Source: Chloroflexota bacterium
Lineage (GTDB): Bacteria > Chloroflexota > Limnocylindria > Limnocylindrales > CSP1-4
Reading direction: 5' to 3'
DNA: 32,727 nt
NCBI GenBank assembly: GCA_013698095.1
Contig: JACCVQ010000252.1
Span: 1 to 32,727, forward strand
Notes under the pieces: model-generated
What the model was told of the DNA's origin: nothing
The model's input: only the letters and a program-made list of their open reading frames with translations
Databases searched by the model: none
Shown: positions 15,197-27,328 of the stretch, in pieces
How the letters are laid out: every line of letters begins with the position of its first letter
How positions within the stretch are numbered: the first letter of the stretch is position 1
Program-made: the position numbers and the translations under genes

Positions 15197-16006
15197 TCAG
15201 TTCGTGCGGGTGGTCGGATCGGCCTGTTCGCCCTCGGGGGCGGCGGCGACGGCGACAAGGGCCGGTCGGAGGACCTTGTCGCGGAGCTTGTAGCCGCGCC
15301 GGACGACGTCGACGATCTCGCCCTCGGCCCGGCCCGTGCCGGGGACGTTCACGATCGCCTCGTGCTCGCGGGGGTCGAACGGCTTTCCGGGCTCGGCCTC
15401 CACGACCTTGACGCCTTCGCTGTCGAGCAGCGCCCGGAGCTTGCGATCGATCGCGGTGACGCCCTCGACCCAGCTGTTGCCGGCGAGGTCGGGCGGCTGA
15501 TTGTCGATCGCGAGGTCGAAGTCGTCGGCGATCGCGAGCACCTTCCGGATCAGGTCCTCGCCGGCCAGCCCGAGCATCGCTTCGCGCTCCTCGGTGGTCC
15601 GGCGGCGGTAGTTGCTGAACTCTGCCCGCTCGCGCTGGAGACCCGCGAGATACTCATCGGATCGGGCCGTGGCGGCCTCGGCTTCGGCCTTCAGCCGCTC
15701 GATTTCGGCGAGGAGGGTGGTCGGCGAGATGTCGATCTCGGCCGCGCGTTCCTCGGCGCGTGTCCGCCCGGCCGGGCGCGGGGCACCGGCCGGTGGGCCG
15801 CCGCGCATGTCGCGTGGGTCAGGTCCGCGGAGTCCGGACAGGTCGCGCGGATCGACCGGGCCGCGAGCCCGGGGGCCGTCGCGCGGATCGCGCGGATCGC
15901 GCGGATCGCGTGGGCCGCGTGGGTCGGCTTGGGATCCCGGGTCGCGGGGATCGCGTGGATCGCGGCCGCCAAGCGGTCGACCGCGGAGATCGCGCAGATC
16001 AGGCAT
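15197..16006 (-). CDS. grpE: Nucleotide exchange factor GrpE with DPR-repeat N-terminal arm
   Basis: Homodimeric nucleotide exchange factor for DnaK, 269 residues. Residues about 85-135 form the long helix ([21 protein letters not shown]), followed by the conserved [11 protein letters not shown]. The beta domain follows, with [38 protein letters not shown] and [14 protein letters not shown]. The first 75 residues are unusual: tandem Asp-Pro-Arg/Arg-Asp units (RDPRDPRDP and variants) in place of the usual short acidic tail. They are encoded by a 9-nt DNA repeat. The ATG at 16006 overlaps the hrcA stop by 8 nt (ATGCCTGA). A later start would avoid the repeat, but no strong site is seen. The dnaK start is 64 nt downstream. 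Confidence 0.95.
   Translation of the reverse strand: MPDLRDLRGRPLGGRDPRDPRDPGSQADPRGPRDPRDPRDPRDGPRARGPVDPRDLSGLRGPDPRDMRGGPPAGAPRPAGRTRAEERAAEIDISPTTLLAEIERLKAEAEAATARSDEYLAGLQRERAEFSNYRRRTTEEREAMLGLAGEDLIRKVLAIADDFDLAIDNQPPDLAGNSWVEGVTAIDRKLRALLDSEGVKVVEAEPGKPFDPREHEAIVNVPGTGRAEGEIVDVVRRGYKLRDKVLRPALVAVAAAPEGEQADPTTRTN
15878..15963. repeat. 9-nt tandem repeat (CGCGCGGAT type) inside grpE
   Basis: On the plus strand the unit gcgcggatc recurs in near-perfect tandem copies around 15880-15910 and in degenerate copies to about 15963. In grpE it encodes alternating Arg-Asp-Pro residues. In-frame expansion or contraction by slippage would change the length of the GrpE arm without a frameshift. 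Confidence 0.75.
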
Positions 16007-17060
16007 CGATGTGCTTCACCAGTTCATTCATGAGGGTCGAGACGAATCGGACGGTGCCGATCGCCTGGGGGTAGGACATCCGGGTGGGGCCGAGGACGCC
16101 GACGACCCCGACCGCCCGGCCGGGCTCACCGTACGGGGCAAGGACCAGGGACACGTCGCGCATCTCCTCGGGCGCGTTCTCGGCGCCGATGAAAACCTGG
16201 ACCGTGCCCGTCCCTGCGACCCGATCGAGGAGCTCGCCCAGATAGGCTCGATTCTCGAGGGCGGCGAAGACCCGCCGAAGCTTGTCGCTGCGCTCGAACT
16301 CGGGCGCCTCCATCACGTGCAGGAGGCCGTCGCTGAAGACCTCCTCGATGATCGTCGCATCGTAGTCGCGAACGGCCGCGATCACCCGCTCCCCGACTCG
16401 GCGAACGAGCGCGCCGATCGGACCGTCGCCGTCGATCCGGGACAGGGCCCGCTCGGCGTCACCGGACGTTCGGCCGGCCATCAGCCCGTCGAGAATCACG
16501 GCGGCCCGGGTCAGGGCCTCCTGCTCGACCGGCTCGGGCATCGTGACGAGGACCTGGCGGAGGGCGCCTTCACGGAAGACGATGATCAGGCTCGCGAGCC
16601 GGTCACTGATCGAGACGATGTCGATCCGACGGACATGGGCCGCCCGCGGTTTGGCCGCGGTTGCGAGACCGGCGATCCGGTTGGCGGCGGCGAGGGTCGT
16701 GGCGGCAAGCCGGAACCACTGCTCCGACGCATGTTGGACCTGACCGAACTGGTGCCGGATCATCAGCTGCTCAACCGCCGGCAGGACGCTGCTGTCCGAC
16801 ACCGACTCCACGAAGTAGCGATAGCCGGCGTCGGTCGGGATCCGGCCGGCGCTCGTGTGAGGATGGGTCAGCAGACCATTGTTCTCGAGGTCGGCCAGGA
16901 TGTTCCGGACGGTGGCGCTGGACACGCCGAGGCCATAGCGCGCGACGAGCGCCTGGGAGCCGACCGGGACGGCCGTGGAGACGTATTCCTCGATGACGGC
17001 TCGCAGGATCGATTCGGAGCGTTGATCCATGGAGCCGGTGGTGCGGGGTCGTCGCGCCAC
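15999..17060 (-). CDS. hrcA: Heat-inducible transcription repressor HrcA
   Basis: Repressor of class I heat-shock genes; it binds CIRCE and is kept folded by GroEL. The winged-helix N-terminus is clear (SESILRAVIEEYVSTAVPVGS, then VSSATVRNILADLE and HTSAGRIPTDAGYRYFV). The HrcA domain follows with EQLMIRHQ, VLVTMPEPVEQEAL, GAENAPEEM and the C-terminal GVVGVLGPTRMSYPQAIGTVRFVS. The GTG at 17060 has AGAGG 5 nt upstream and gives 353 residues. The ATG at 17030 gives the shorter, more standard 343 residues but has no ribosome site. A further upstream GTG at 17114 lies inside CIRCE and is rejected. It is the first gene of the operon and probably autoregulated. Confidence 0.96.
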   Translation of the reverse strand: MARRPRTTGSMDQRSESILRAVIEEYVSTAVPVGSQALVARYGLGVSSATVRNILADLENNGLLTHPHTSAGRIPTDAGYRYFVESVSDSSVLPAVEQLMIRHQFGQVQHASEQWFRLAATTLAAANRIAGLATAAKPRAAHVRRIDIVSISDRLASLIIVFREGALRQVLVTMPEPVEQEALTRAAVILDGLMAGRTSGDAERALSRIDGDGPIGALVRRVGERVIAAVRDYDATIIEEVFSDGLLHVMEAPEFERSDKLRRVFAALENRAYLGELLDRVAGTGTVQVFIGAENAPEEMRDVSLVLAPYGEPGRAVGVVGVLGPTRMSYPQAIGTVRFVSTLMNELVKHIDA

Positions 17061-17107
17061 GGGGACCTCTGGAGGGCGAGCACGAGGCTCGCGGGTGAGG
17101 ATTGGCG

Positions 17108-17134
17108 TTAGCACTCTAATGGTGCGAGTGCTAA
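17108..17134. promoter_or_regulatory. CIRCE operator (perfect)
   Basis: TTAGCACTC (17108-17116), a 9-nt spacer, and GAGTGCTAA (17126-17134) match the CIRCE consensus exactly. It begins a few bases downstream of the hrcA -10 box, so bound HrcA would cover the transcription start. It shows that hrcA-grpE-dnaK is heat-inducible by derepression. Confidence 0.97.
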
Positions 17135-17136
17135 GG

Positions 17137-17166
17137 ACTCTAGCAGTCCGGGCGCCAGAGTGTCAA
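17137..17166 (-). promoter_or_regulatory. sigma-70-type promoter of hrcA-grpE-dnaK
   Basis: On the minus strand, a perfect TTGACA -35 box (17161-17166) is followed after 18 nt by TAGAGT (17137-17142) as -10. The predicted start of transcription, near 17130, falls inside CIRCE. The rest of the 17135-17435 gap shows no gene. It contains a small CATGCC/GGCATG dyad (17250-17266) and an imperfect direct repeat (ctcgcga-gagcg near 17219 and 17268). Confidence 0.85.
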
Positions 17167-17435
17167 CGCAAGCTGTGGTTGTCGGCGAGGCGCTGCGCAT
17201 ATGCCGACGGGGACTATTCCTCGCGAAGAGCGCTGACTCGTCGAGCCGTCATGCCTCCTCGGCATGTCTCGCGATGAGCGGACTGAGAAGCGGTCAGTTC
17301 CATGACTGATGCGCATGAACCGAGACGATCGCGGCCGGACTGATCCCGGCTAGACCTTCTTGGCAGAGGACGTGCCACGCTCGGCGGCTCACAGGTCGCA
17401 CGAGCGGCCTCGCCTCCGCGCTCTGCAGCTTCGGC

Positions 17436-18662
17436 TCAAATCAGGCGTCGGAACAGTTCGTTCGACAGGAGACGGCCACGGGTCGTGAGGACGATTCGCT
17501 CCCTCTCGTCGACAACGAGCAGCCGGTTGTCGATCCCCCAGTCGAAGGCCGCATCGAGCGGCGGTTCCGCCGCGGCGCTGCAGGGCAGGCCGCGATCCGT
17601 CCGCAGGCCGAGGATGGCCGTCTCGGCCGCCGCGTCTCCGTGGTCGAGCGTGTCGCTTCCGCCCGGCGGGAGATGCGGTTCGGCGCCTGTCGACGGGCTG
17701 AGCGCCTCGATGTAGCGGCCGAGGTGAGCGGCGTTCCAACGCCGGGTCGCTCCGTCGAAGGCGTGCCCGCCAGGCCCAACCGCCTCGACCGGCCGGCGCT
17801 CCCAGTACGCGAGGTTGTGGCGGCTTTCGTGGCCGGGCCGGGCCCAGTTGCTGATCTCGTAGCCGTGCCAACCGGAGGCGGCAAGCCGGTCGACGGCGTG
17901 GAGATACTGGGCGGCGGCGCGATCCTCGTCCTGCTCGGGGATCGCCCGGTCGCGCCATTGGCGCGCGCCGCGGGTCGTCGGGAGATGGTCGCCGGCGGGC
18001 CCGGTCAGCCCCTCGGCATCGGGGTCGTCGAGGGTCAAGGCGTACAGCGACAGGTGGTCCGGCTCGAGCGCCAGCGCCGCCTCGAGGCTCTCCGTCCACG
18101 TGGCGAAGCTGCCGTTCGGGATGTCATAGAGCAGGTCGAGATTGATCGAGCGGATGCCGCCGGCGCGAGCGATGGCGAGGGCATTCGCGACGTCGGCCGG
18201 ACGATGGCGACGGCCGAGTCGGCGGAGCTCCGCGGCAGCGAGGCTCTGCGCGCCGAACGAGATCCGGTTGATCCCCGCAGCTGCCAGCGCTGAGGCATCG
18301 CCGCGCTCATCGGGCCCCGGGTTTGCCTCGATCGTGATCTCGGCGTCGGCGGCCACCCCGAACCGCTCGCGGACCACGGCCAGGATCGCCCCGATCTCGG
18401 CGGCGGGGAGGAGCGTCGGCGTGCCGCCACCGAGGTAGACCGTGTCGAGCGCCGGGCGACCCGCCCACCCAGGGGCGCCGAATGTGGCGTCGAGGGCATC
18501 GCCACGGAGCCCGAGCTCAGTTCGGAGCGCGGCCGCCAGCGCCCCCAGCCGGTTCGCCGGCCCGCGTGCGGCCGCGCCGGCCACGACCACGAAGTCGCAG
18601 TACGGACAGAGCGACACGCAGAAGGGAACGTGGATGTAGAGCCCGACCGGCGGTCTCGCCAC
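17436..18662 (-). CDS. hemW: Radical SAM heme chaperone HemW (HemN-like)
   Basis: Heme-binding radical-SAM protein of the coproporphyrinogen oxidase-like family; HemW proteins deliver heme to respiratory enzymes rather than oxidising coproporphyrinogen. With the GTG at 18662 the product has 408 residues. The cluster motif is FCVSLCPYCDF, with C15, C19 and C22; the fourth cysteine of true HemN (CxC) is replaced by Phe, which marks HemW. Other family segments are YLGGGTPTLLP, ITIEANPG, GINRISFGAQS, INLDLLYDIPNG and the C-terminal HemN_C winged region (LGLRTDRGL). GAGG sits 8 nt before the GTG. An upstream in-frame ATG at 18707 gives 423 residues and lacks a ribosome site. The lepA-hemW-hrcA neighbourhood is classical. 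Confidence 0.94.
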   Translation of the reverse strand: MARPPVGLYIHVPFCVSLCPYCDFVVVAGAAARGPANRLGALAAALRTELGLRGDALDATFGAPGWAGRPALDTVYLGGGTPTLLPAAEIGAILAVVRERFGVAADAEITIEANPGPDERGDASALAAAGINRISFGAQSLAAAELRRLGRRHRPADVANALAIARAGGIRSINLDLLYDIPNGSFATWTESLEAALALEPDHLSLYALTLDDPDAEGLTGPAGDHLPTTRGARQWRDRAIPEQDEDRAAAQYLHAVDRLAASGWHGYEISNWARPGHESRHNLAYWERRPVEAVGPGGHAFDGATRRWNAAHLGRYIEALSPSTGAEPHLPPGGSDTLDHGDAAAETAILGLRTDRGLPCSAAAEPPLDAAFDWGIDNRLLVVDERERIVLTTRGRLLSNELFRRLI

Positions 18663-18798
18663 GATCCGTTCCTCGCCAGTGCCAGGTTGCCCCTCGCGAC
18701 TCGTCATGTGGATCGCCGCCGGACATTCGCCGGGGCCGAGTGGCCTACCGAACGAAGACGCATCACGGAACGATGACCCGCCACGGATGCGTGACCCT

Positions 18799-19566
18799 TC
18801 ACCGATCGGGCGGCGCGGACCCCCGAGGCCCGATGACCCGCCAGCCCTTCGGTGGCCTGCGCGTCGCCTCGATCTCCTCGACCTCGCGCCCGCGCGGCAG
18901 GAACTGGCCGGCGTGGCCCGTCGAGAGGAACACCGCGAAGCGCGTCGCCGCGTGGCCAAGGAAGGCGGCCGCGATCCCGCCCGTCACCGCTGTCACCCAG
19001 CCGCCGGCGAGGCCGAGCCCGATCGCCATGATCAGCATCCAGCGGTTCCGGCCGGGGGCACCGAGGCGCGTCGCGAGGGCATAGAGGAGCGCCTGGATCA
19101 CGTTCGCCGCCGTCGGCTCGAGCCCCGTGATCAGGAGCAGCCCGAGCACCACGCCGCGGAATGCGACCTCGTCGACGATCGCGGTCACGACCGAATTGAG
19201 GAGTGCCCCGGGATACGACAGGACGTCGGGAAATCGGAGTCGGCGGTAGCGCCAATAGGCGAGTCCGAGGGCGATCGCCGTCCCGACCGCCGCATACAGG
19301 AAGCCGTAGATGAGCGCTTGTGGTCGGTCACCGGCCCCGAGCGCGAAGTCGATGTCGGGCGCGGGATGGACGAGGAAGATCGCCACCACGAGCATGATCC
19401 CGATCGCGTACCAGGCGATCCGCCGGCGGAACGAGGGCGCCTCGCCGTTGATGGTGTCGTCGTACTCGGCGGCGTTGAAGCGCGGCGCCTCGAGGCGGAG
19501 CATCACCAGCAGGAGCGCAAGCCCGACTGCGATCAGCGTCCGGAGCGTCGGCAGCCAGTCCTCCAC
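18799..19566 (-). CDS. CPBP (CAAX-type) family intramembrane protein, possibly inactive
   Basis: A 255-residue membrane protein with about seven or eight hydrophobic segments and a hydrophilic C-terminal tail. The CPBP/Abi motif 1, normally EExxxR, reads DEVAFR (132-137). The third motif His is present as GHAATRF (H205). The second-motif histidine expected near IQALLYALATRL is not seen. Intramembrane protease activity is therefore doubtful, but the fold assignment is fair. The GTG start at 19566 is 7 nt after the lepA stop without a Shine-Dalgarno, suggesting translational reinitiation. It sits between lepA and hemW, which are usually adjacent. Confidence 0.8.
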   Translation of the reverse strand: MEDWLPTLRTLIAVGLALLLVMLRLEAPRFNAAEYDDTINGEAPSFRRRIAWYAIGIMLVVAIFLVHPAPDIDFALGAGDRPQALIYGFLYAAVGTAIALGLAYWRYRRLRFPDVLSYPGALLNSVVTAIVDEVAFRGVVLGLLLITGLEPTAANVIQALLYALATRLGAPGRNRWMLIMAIGLGLAGGWVTAVTGGIAAAFLGHAATRFAVFLSTGHAGQFLPRGREVEEIEATRRPPKGWRVIGPRGSAPPDR

Positions 19567-19573
19567 GGGGAGA

Positions 19574-21384
<1,811 letters not shown>

Positions 21385-21388
<4 letters not shown>

Positions 21389-21960
21389 CGAAACCGTGAG
21401 AGCAACCCACGGAACCGCTCGGCAGCTCGGTCGAGGGGGGGCCGTCCACTCATGTCGCGAGTTAGATCGATCTGGGCGCTGTTTGCTTTGACGAAGACGA
21501 GGAGTTGGTCGGCGAGGTCGCCCGCCGTCTCGTCGTAGGCCTGATCTAGGGCGTCGAGCTCGGCATCGCGGTCCGCGTTCTCGTCATCGATGGCGGCCTC
21601 GACCGCTTCCGGCGTGAGGGGGCCGCCAATCCTGAGAGCCGCTATAGCCGATCGGGTCAGGTCTGCGACTGCCGAACTGCCGATGGCAGCGAGTGACATC
21701 ACCAGCTCGGGGACCTGCTCGGGGACGTTCCTGAAGAGCTGGTCGTACCCGCCGTTGTTGACCTCACGCTCCAGCCCTTCAACCGCTAGGACGACGCGCT
21801 CGGCCTCGGTGAGGTTGTCATAGCCGACCCGCGCCGCCTTGCTCCGAATGGCTTGTTCGAAGGCAAGAATGATGGAGTCGGTCCGATAAGCGCCGCCCAG
21901 GGCAATCAACTCGTCCGTCGTCTGCCCCGAGTAAGCGTTGAGCCAAGGCAGCTCGCTCAT
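21385..21960 (-). CDS. DMP19-like (DUF4375) protein
   Basis: A 191-residue, acidic, soluble protein. The stretch [27 protein letters not shown] (about residues 66-92) is the hallmark of the DMP19/DUF4375 domain, which usually reads E-x-NGG-aromatic-Q-aromatic-x-N. The DMP19 domain is named after a Neisseria DNA-mimic protein; most relatives are uncharacterised, often standing alone in accessory regions or as immunity-like proteins. The C-terminus ([22 protein letters not shown]) is strongly acidic. The codon and base composition is visibly less GC-rich than the neighbours. The stop overlaps the lepA start. Upstream 21961-22129 holds no gene and no clear promoter. Confidence 0.82.
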
Positions 21961-22129
21961 CCAGCCACTCCCAGTTGCGGTGCAAGGGAACTCATGTGAC
22001 CAATCATGACGCTACGGGACATTCGAGCGACAACTTGCTCAACGAGGCCTGGACAGAGGCGCAGCCGGTCCTGGGGGTGGTCACGACGCGGGAGTGTAGC
22101 CGGTCACGGACGCTTCTCCCCCGCTGCTC

Positions 22130-23056
22130 CTACCCGGATTGGATGAGCGCCAGGAGTGCGACGCCGACCGCGATCGCCGCGATGCCGGCAACCTGGATGC
22201 GCCGAATCCGCTCCTTGAACGCGACGACCGACACGATCGCCGCGATCGCCCCGAATTGCGATGACGTGACGGCCGCGACCGCGATCCCGTCGCGGGCGCC
22301 GAACGCGTACACGGCCGTGCCGACGATCTCGGCCACGGCGACCAGGGCGACGAGCGGCAATGCCTCGCGAGTCAGGCGTAGCCGGCCGGTCAGGAGGAGG
22401 GGCAGCGCGACCACCAGGAAGCCGCCGAGGCGGGCCGGCAGGATCGACCAGACGAGCGGCAGCGTCGCGCCGATTCGGGCGCTGGCGTAGAGGTTGATCC
22501 CGAACGCGAGCGCTGCGGCGACCGCGATGATCGTGGCCTTCCGGCCGGGATGACCAGGCCCGATGGTCGTGGCGGCCGCGACCGGGGTCGGACCAGGCGC
22601 CGCGGGATAGGCCGCGAGCCCGCCCGGCTCAGCAACCGCCGGCTCGTCCCGCCCAGACGACGCAAGGATCACGCCGATTGCGATCGCGGTCAGGACGACG
22701 GCGGCGGCGATCCCGACCTGTTCGCCGAGGGCGATCGAGATCACGGCAGCCATCGCGCCCTCGGTGGAGATGATCGGCGCGATGACCGCCACCTTGCCGG
22801 CTTTGAACGCGGTGTAGGCGAGAAGCAGGCCGACGATGTTTCCCGCCCCGGAGATCGCGAGGAGCGTCAGCGCGTCCTGCGTCAGGTTCGCGCCCGCCCC
22901 GCCGACGATCGTCGCGGGGACGGCGATGACGACGCCGATCAACATGACCCAGCCGACGGTCGCCCACGACCCGATCAGCCGCGCGGAGCGCGCGGCCGCG
23001 ATCGACGAGGCGGCCCAGCACAGTGCGGCGCCGAAGCCGCCGATGATCGCAAGCAC
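22130..23056 (-). CDS. EamA/DMT-family transporter (two EamA repeats)
   Basis: Inner-membrane transporter of the drug/metabolite superfamily, 308 residues, with about ten hydrophobic helices in two EamA repeats (about 1-125 and 165-308). A polar Pro/Ala-rich loop around 130-160 (AVAEPGGLAAYPAAPGPTP) links them. The second repeat ends with SSQFGAIAAIVSVVAFKERIRRIQVAGIAAIAVGV, the typical EamA TM9-TM10 box with the ERI motif. The substrate is unknown. The GTG at 23056 is chosen because the longer open frame is Arg-rich and runs under rpsT; no Shine-Dalgarno is seen. It diverges from rpsT across about 170 nt that must hold both promoters. Confidence 0.87.
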   Translation of the reverse strand: MLAIIGGFGAALCWAASSIAAARSARLIGSWATVGWVMLIGVVIAVPATIVGGAGANLTQDALTLLAISGAGNIVGLLLAYTAFKAGKVAVIAPIISTEGAMAAVISIALGEQVGIAAAVVLTAIAIGVILASSGRDEPAVAEPGGLAAYPAAPGPTPVAAATTIGPGHPGRKATIIAVAAALAFGINLYASARIGATLPLVWSILPARLGGFLVVALPLLLTGRLRLTREALPLVALVAVAEIVGTAVYAFGARDGIAVAAVTSSQFGAIAAIVSVVAFKERIRRIQVAGIAAIAVGVALLALIQSG

Positions 23057-23126
23057 GGTGGCGAAGTCTGCCCGATCGATGGCCGCGCGACACGCTGACT
23101 CCGTCCCTCGGCGCAGCCGGCTTGCG

Positions 23127-23156
23127 TTGGTCAGGCGCGAATGCCTCTGATACGAT
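23127..23156 (+). promoter_or_regulatory. Candidate rpsT promoter and leader
   Basis: TTGGTC (23127-23132) and TACGAT (23151-23156) with an 18-nt spacer form a plausible promoter, giving a leader of about 67 nt. The leader contains two small dyads (CCGAC/GTCGG around 23175-23188 and TGTC/GACA around 23197-23208) before the GAGAGG ribosome site, which may be relevant to S20 autoregulation. Confidence 0.45.
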
Positions 23157-23229
23157 GCGCCTTCGTGCTCTACGCCGACCCGCGTCGGGCCCCCATGTCC
23201 CCGGACACCTTTCTGAGAGGATCGAACCC

Positions 23230-23871
23230 TTGGCCAAGACGCCCCGCGCCTGGACGGGCGCACGAACGCCCTCCGGACTGAAGCGGGTCCGCCAGGCCGA
23301 GCGCCGGCACGCGATCCTTCAACCTCGCCGCACTGCCGCGAAGACCTTCGTGGCCGGCGCGCTGGCCGCCGCAACCTCCGGTGGCGATGCCGAGACCGCG
23401 GCAATCGCCCTCGCTGCGGCCCACGCCGCTCTCGACCGCGCGGCCAAGAATGGCGCGATCCACGCCAACGCCGCGGCCCGCCGCAAGTCGCGCCTGACCC
23501 TGAAGTTCAACGCCGCCACCGGTGGCGTCGCCGTCCAGACCTCGGGTCGCGTCGTCAAGACGACCTCAAAGGCCCAGGCAGCGAAGGCCGCGAAGGCGCG
23601 GATCTCGGCCGGCAAGGCGAACAAGGCCAAGGGCGCCCAGACGGCGGCCGGCAAGGCCCGCGCCGCGGTGTCGAAGACGGCTCGCGCCGAGGCCGCCGCG
23701 GCCTCGACCGCGAGGGCGACGACAGCTGAGACGCCGAAGGCGACCACGAAGGCCGCGGCGACGAAGGCGGCGACGGCGAAGACCCCGGCCAAGGCGACCG
23801 CGAAGAAGGCTCCGGCCAAGGCGACCGCGACCAAGAAGGCCCCGGCCAAGAAGACCCCCGCCAAGACCTGA
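23230..23871 (+). CDS. rpsT: 30S ribosomal protein S20 with long Lys/Ala/Pro C-terminal tail (TTG start)
   Basis: S20 binds 16S rRNA early in small-subunit assembly. Residues 2-95 match S20: SGLKRVRQAERRHAILQPRRTAAKTFVA, a helical middle, and the diagnostic DRAAKNGAIHANAAARRKSRL (70-89). Bacterial S20 is normally about 85-95 residues, but this frame continues to 213. The last 115 or so residues are a low-complexity basic tail made of K, A, T and P (KKAPAK, TKAA, AKTPAK units), resembling histone H1 or the tails of actinobacterial HU proteins. The start is a TTG at 23230 with GAGAGG 9 nt upstream; no ATG or GTG fits. It is divergent from the EamA gene and ends at a strong terminator hairpin. 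Confidence 0.92.
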   Translation: MAKTPRAWTGARTPSGLKRVRQAERRHAILQPRRTAAKTFVAGALAAATSGGDAETAAIALAAAHAALDRAAKNGAIHANAAARRKSRLTLKFNAATGGVAVQTSGRVVKTTSKAQAAKAAKARISAGKANKAKGAQTAAGKARAAVSKTARAEAAAASTARATTAETPKATTKAAATKAATAKTPAKATAKKAPAKATATKKAPAKKTPAKT

Positions 23872-23896
23872 CCGGGTCGCCACTCGCGTCCCTGAC

Positions 23897-23920
23897 CGCC
23901 CCGGACAGCCGTCCGGGGCG
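23897..23920 (+). terminator. rpsT terminator hairpin
   Basis: CGCCCCGGAC - AGCC - GTCCGGGGCG is a perfect 10-bp stem with a 4-nt loop, 25 nt after the rpsT stop, followed by TCGTCATGTC. It has no long T-run. Confidence 0.8.
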
Positions 23921-24010
23921 TCGTCATGTCCGGGATAGGTCGCCTCTGAGCACGCGGCCCGGTCGCGGCCCGGCCCGACTGACCCGGACGGAGCCGTCGC
24001 AACGCCCGGA

Positions 24011-24136
24011 ATTGTCCGATTCCGAACGCCGTCGGAAACCACCTGCATTCGGGCAAGTTCGTCCGAATTCGAAGTCCGATTGCGGCGGATCGGCTCGGAC
24101 GGGTGTGATTGTCGAGAGCGTTCGGTTTCGGACAAT
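24011..24136. repeat. 126-bp element bounded by 19-bp inverted repeats with clustered GTCCGA sites
   Basis: The left arm (24011-24029, starting ATTGTCCGATTCCG) and right arm (24118-24136) are reverse complements at 17 of 19 positions. Between them lie further GTCCGA (24061, 24074) and TCGGAC (24095) copies and a CGAATTCG palindrome. There are five GTCCGA-type half sites in about 120 bp. It sits between the 3' ends of two convergent units (rpsT and the eno-linked membrane protein). It encodes no gene I can support. It could be a bidirectional terminator, a small MITE-like element, a structured RNA or an operator array. Confidence 0.7.
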
Positions 24137-24150
24137 CGCCCGAGAGCGCG

Positions 24151-27328
<3,178 letters not shown>

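Noticed and set aside
13066..15411. 781-codon plus-strand open frame opposite dnaK and the 3' end of grpE
   Set aside because: Shadow frame of high-GC DNA; composition is Leu/Arg/Asp-rich with no family match, while the minus strand encodes intact DnaK and GrpE.
15878..15963. CRISPR-like short repeat array
   Set aside because: The unit is 9 nt without spacers and lies in frame inside grpE.
17061..17114. Longer HrcA beginning with the GTG at 17114
   Set aside because: That codon lies inside CIRCE at or upstream of the predicted transcript start; the GTG at 17060 has a ribosome site.
23122..23229. Extended S20 starting near 23122
   Set aside because: The extension spans the promoter-like TACGAT and leader hairpins and has no S20 similarity; the TTG at 23230 has a Shine-Dalgarno.
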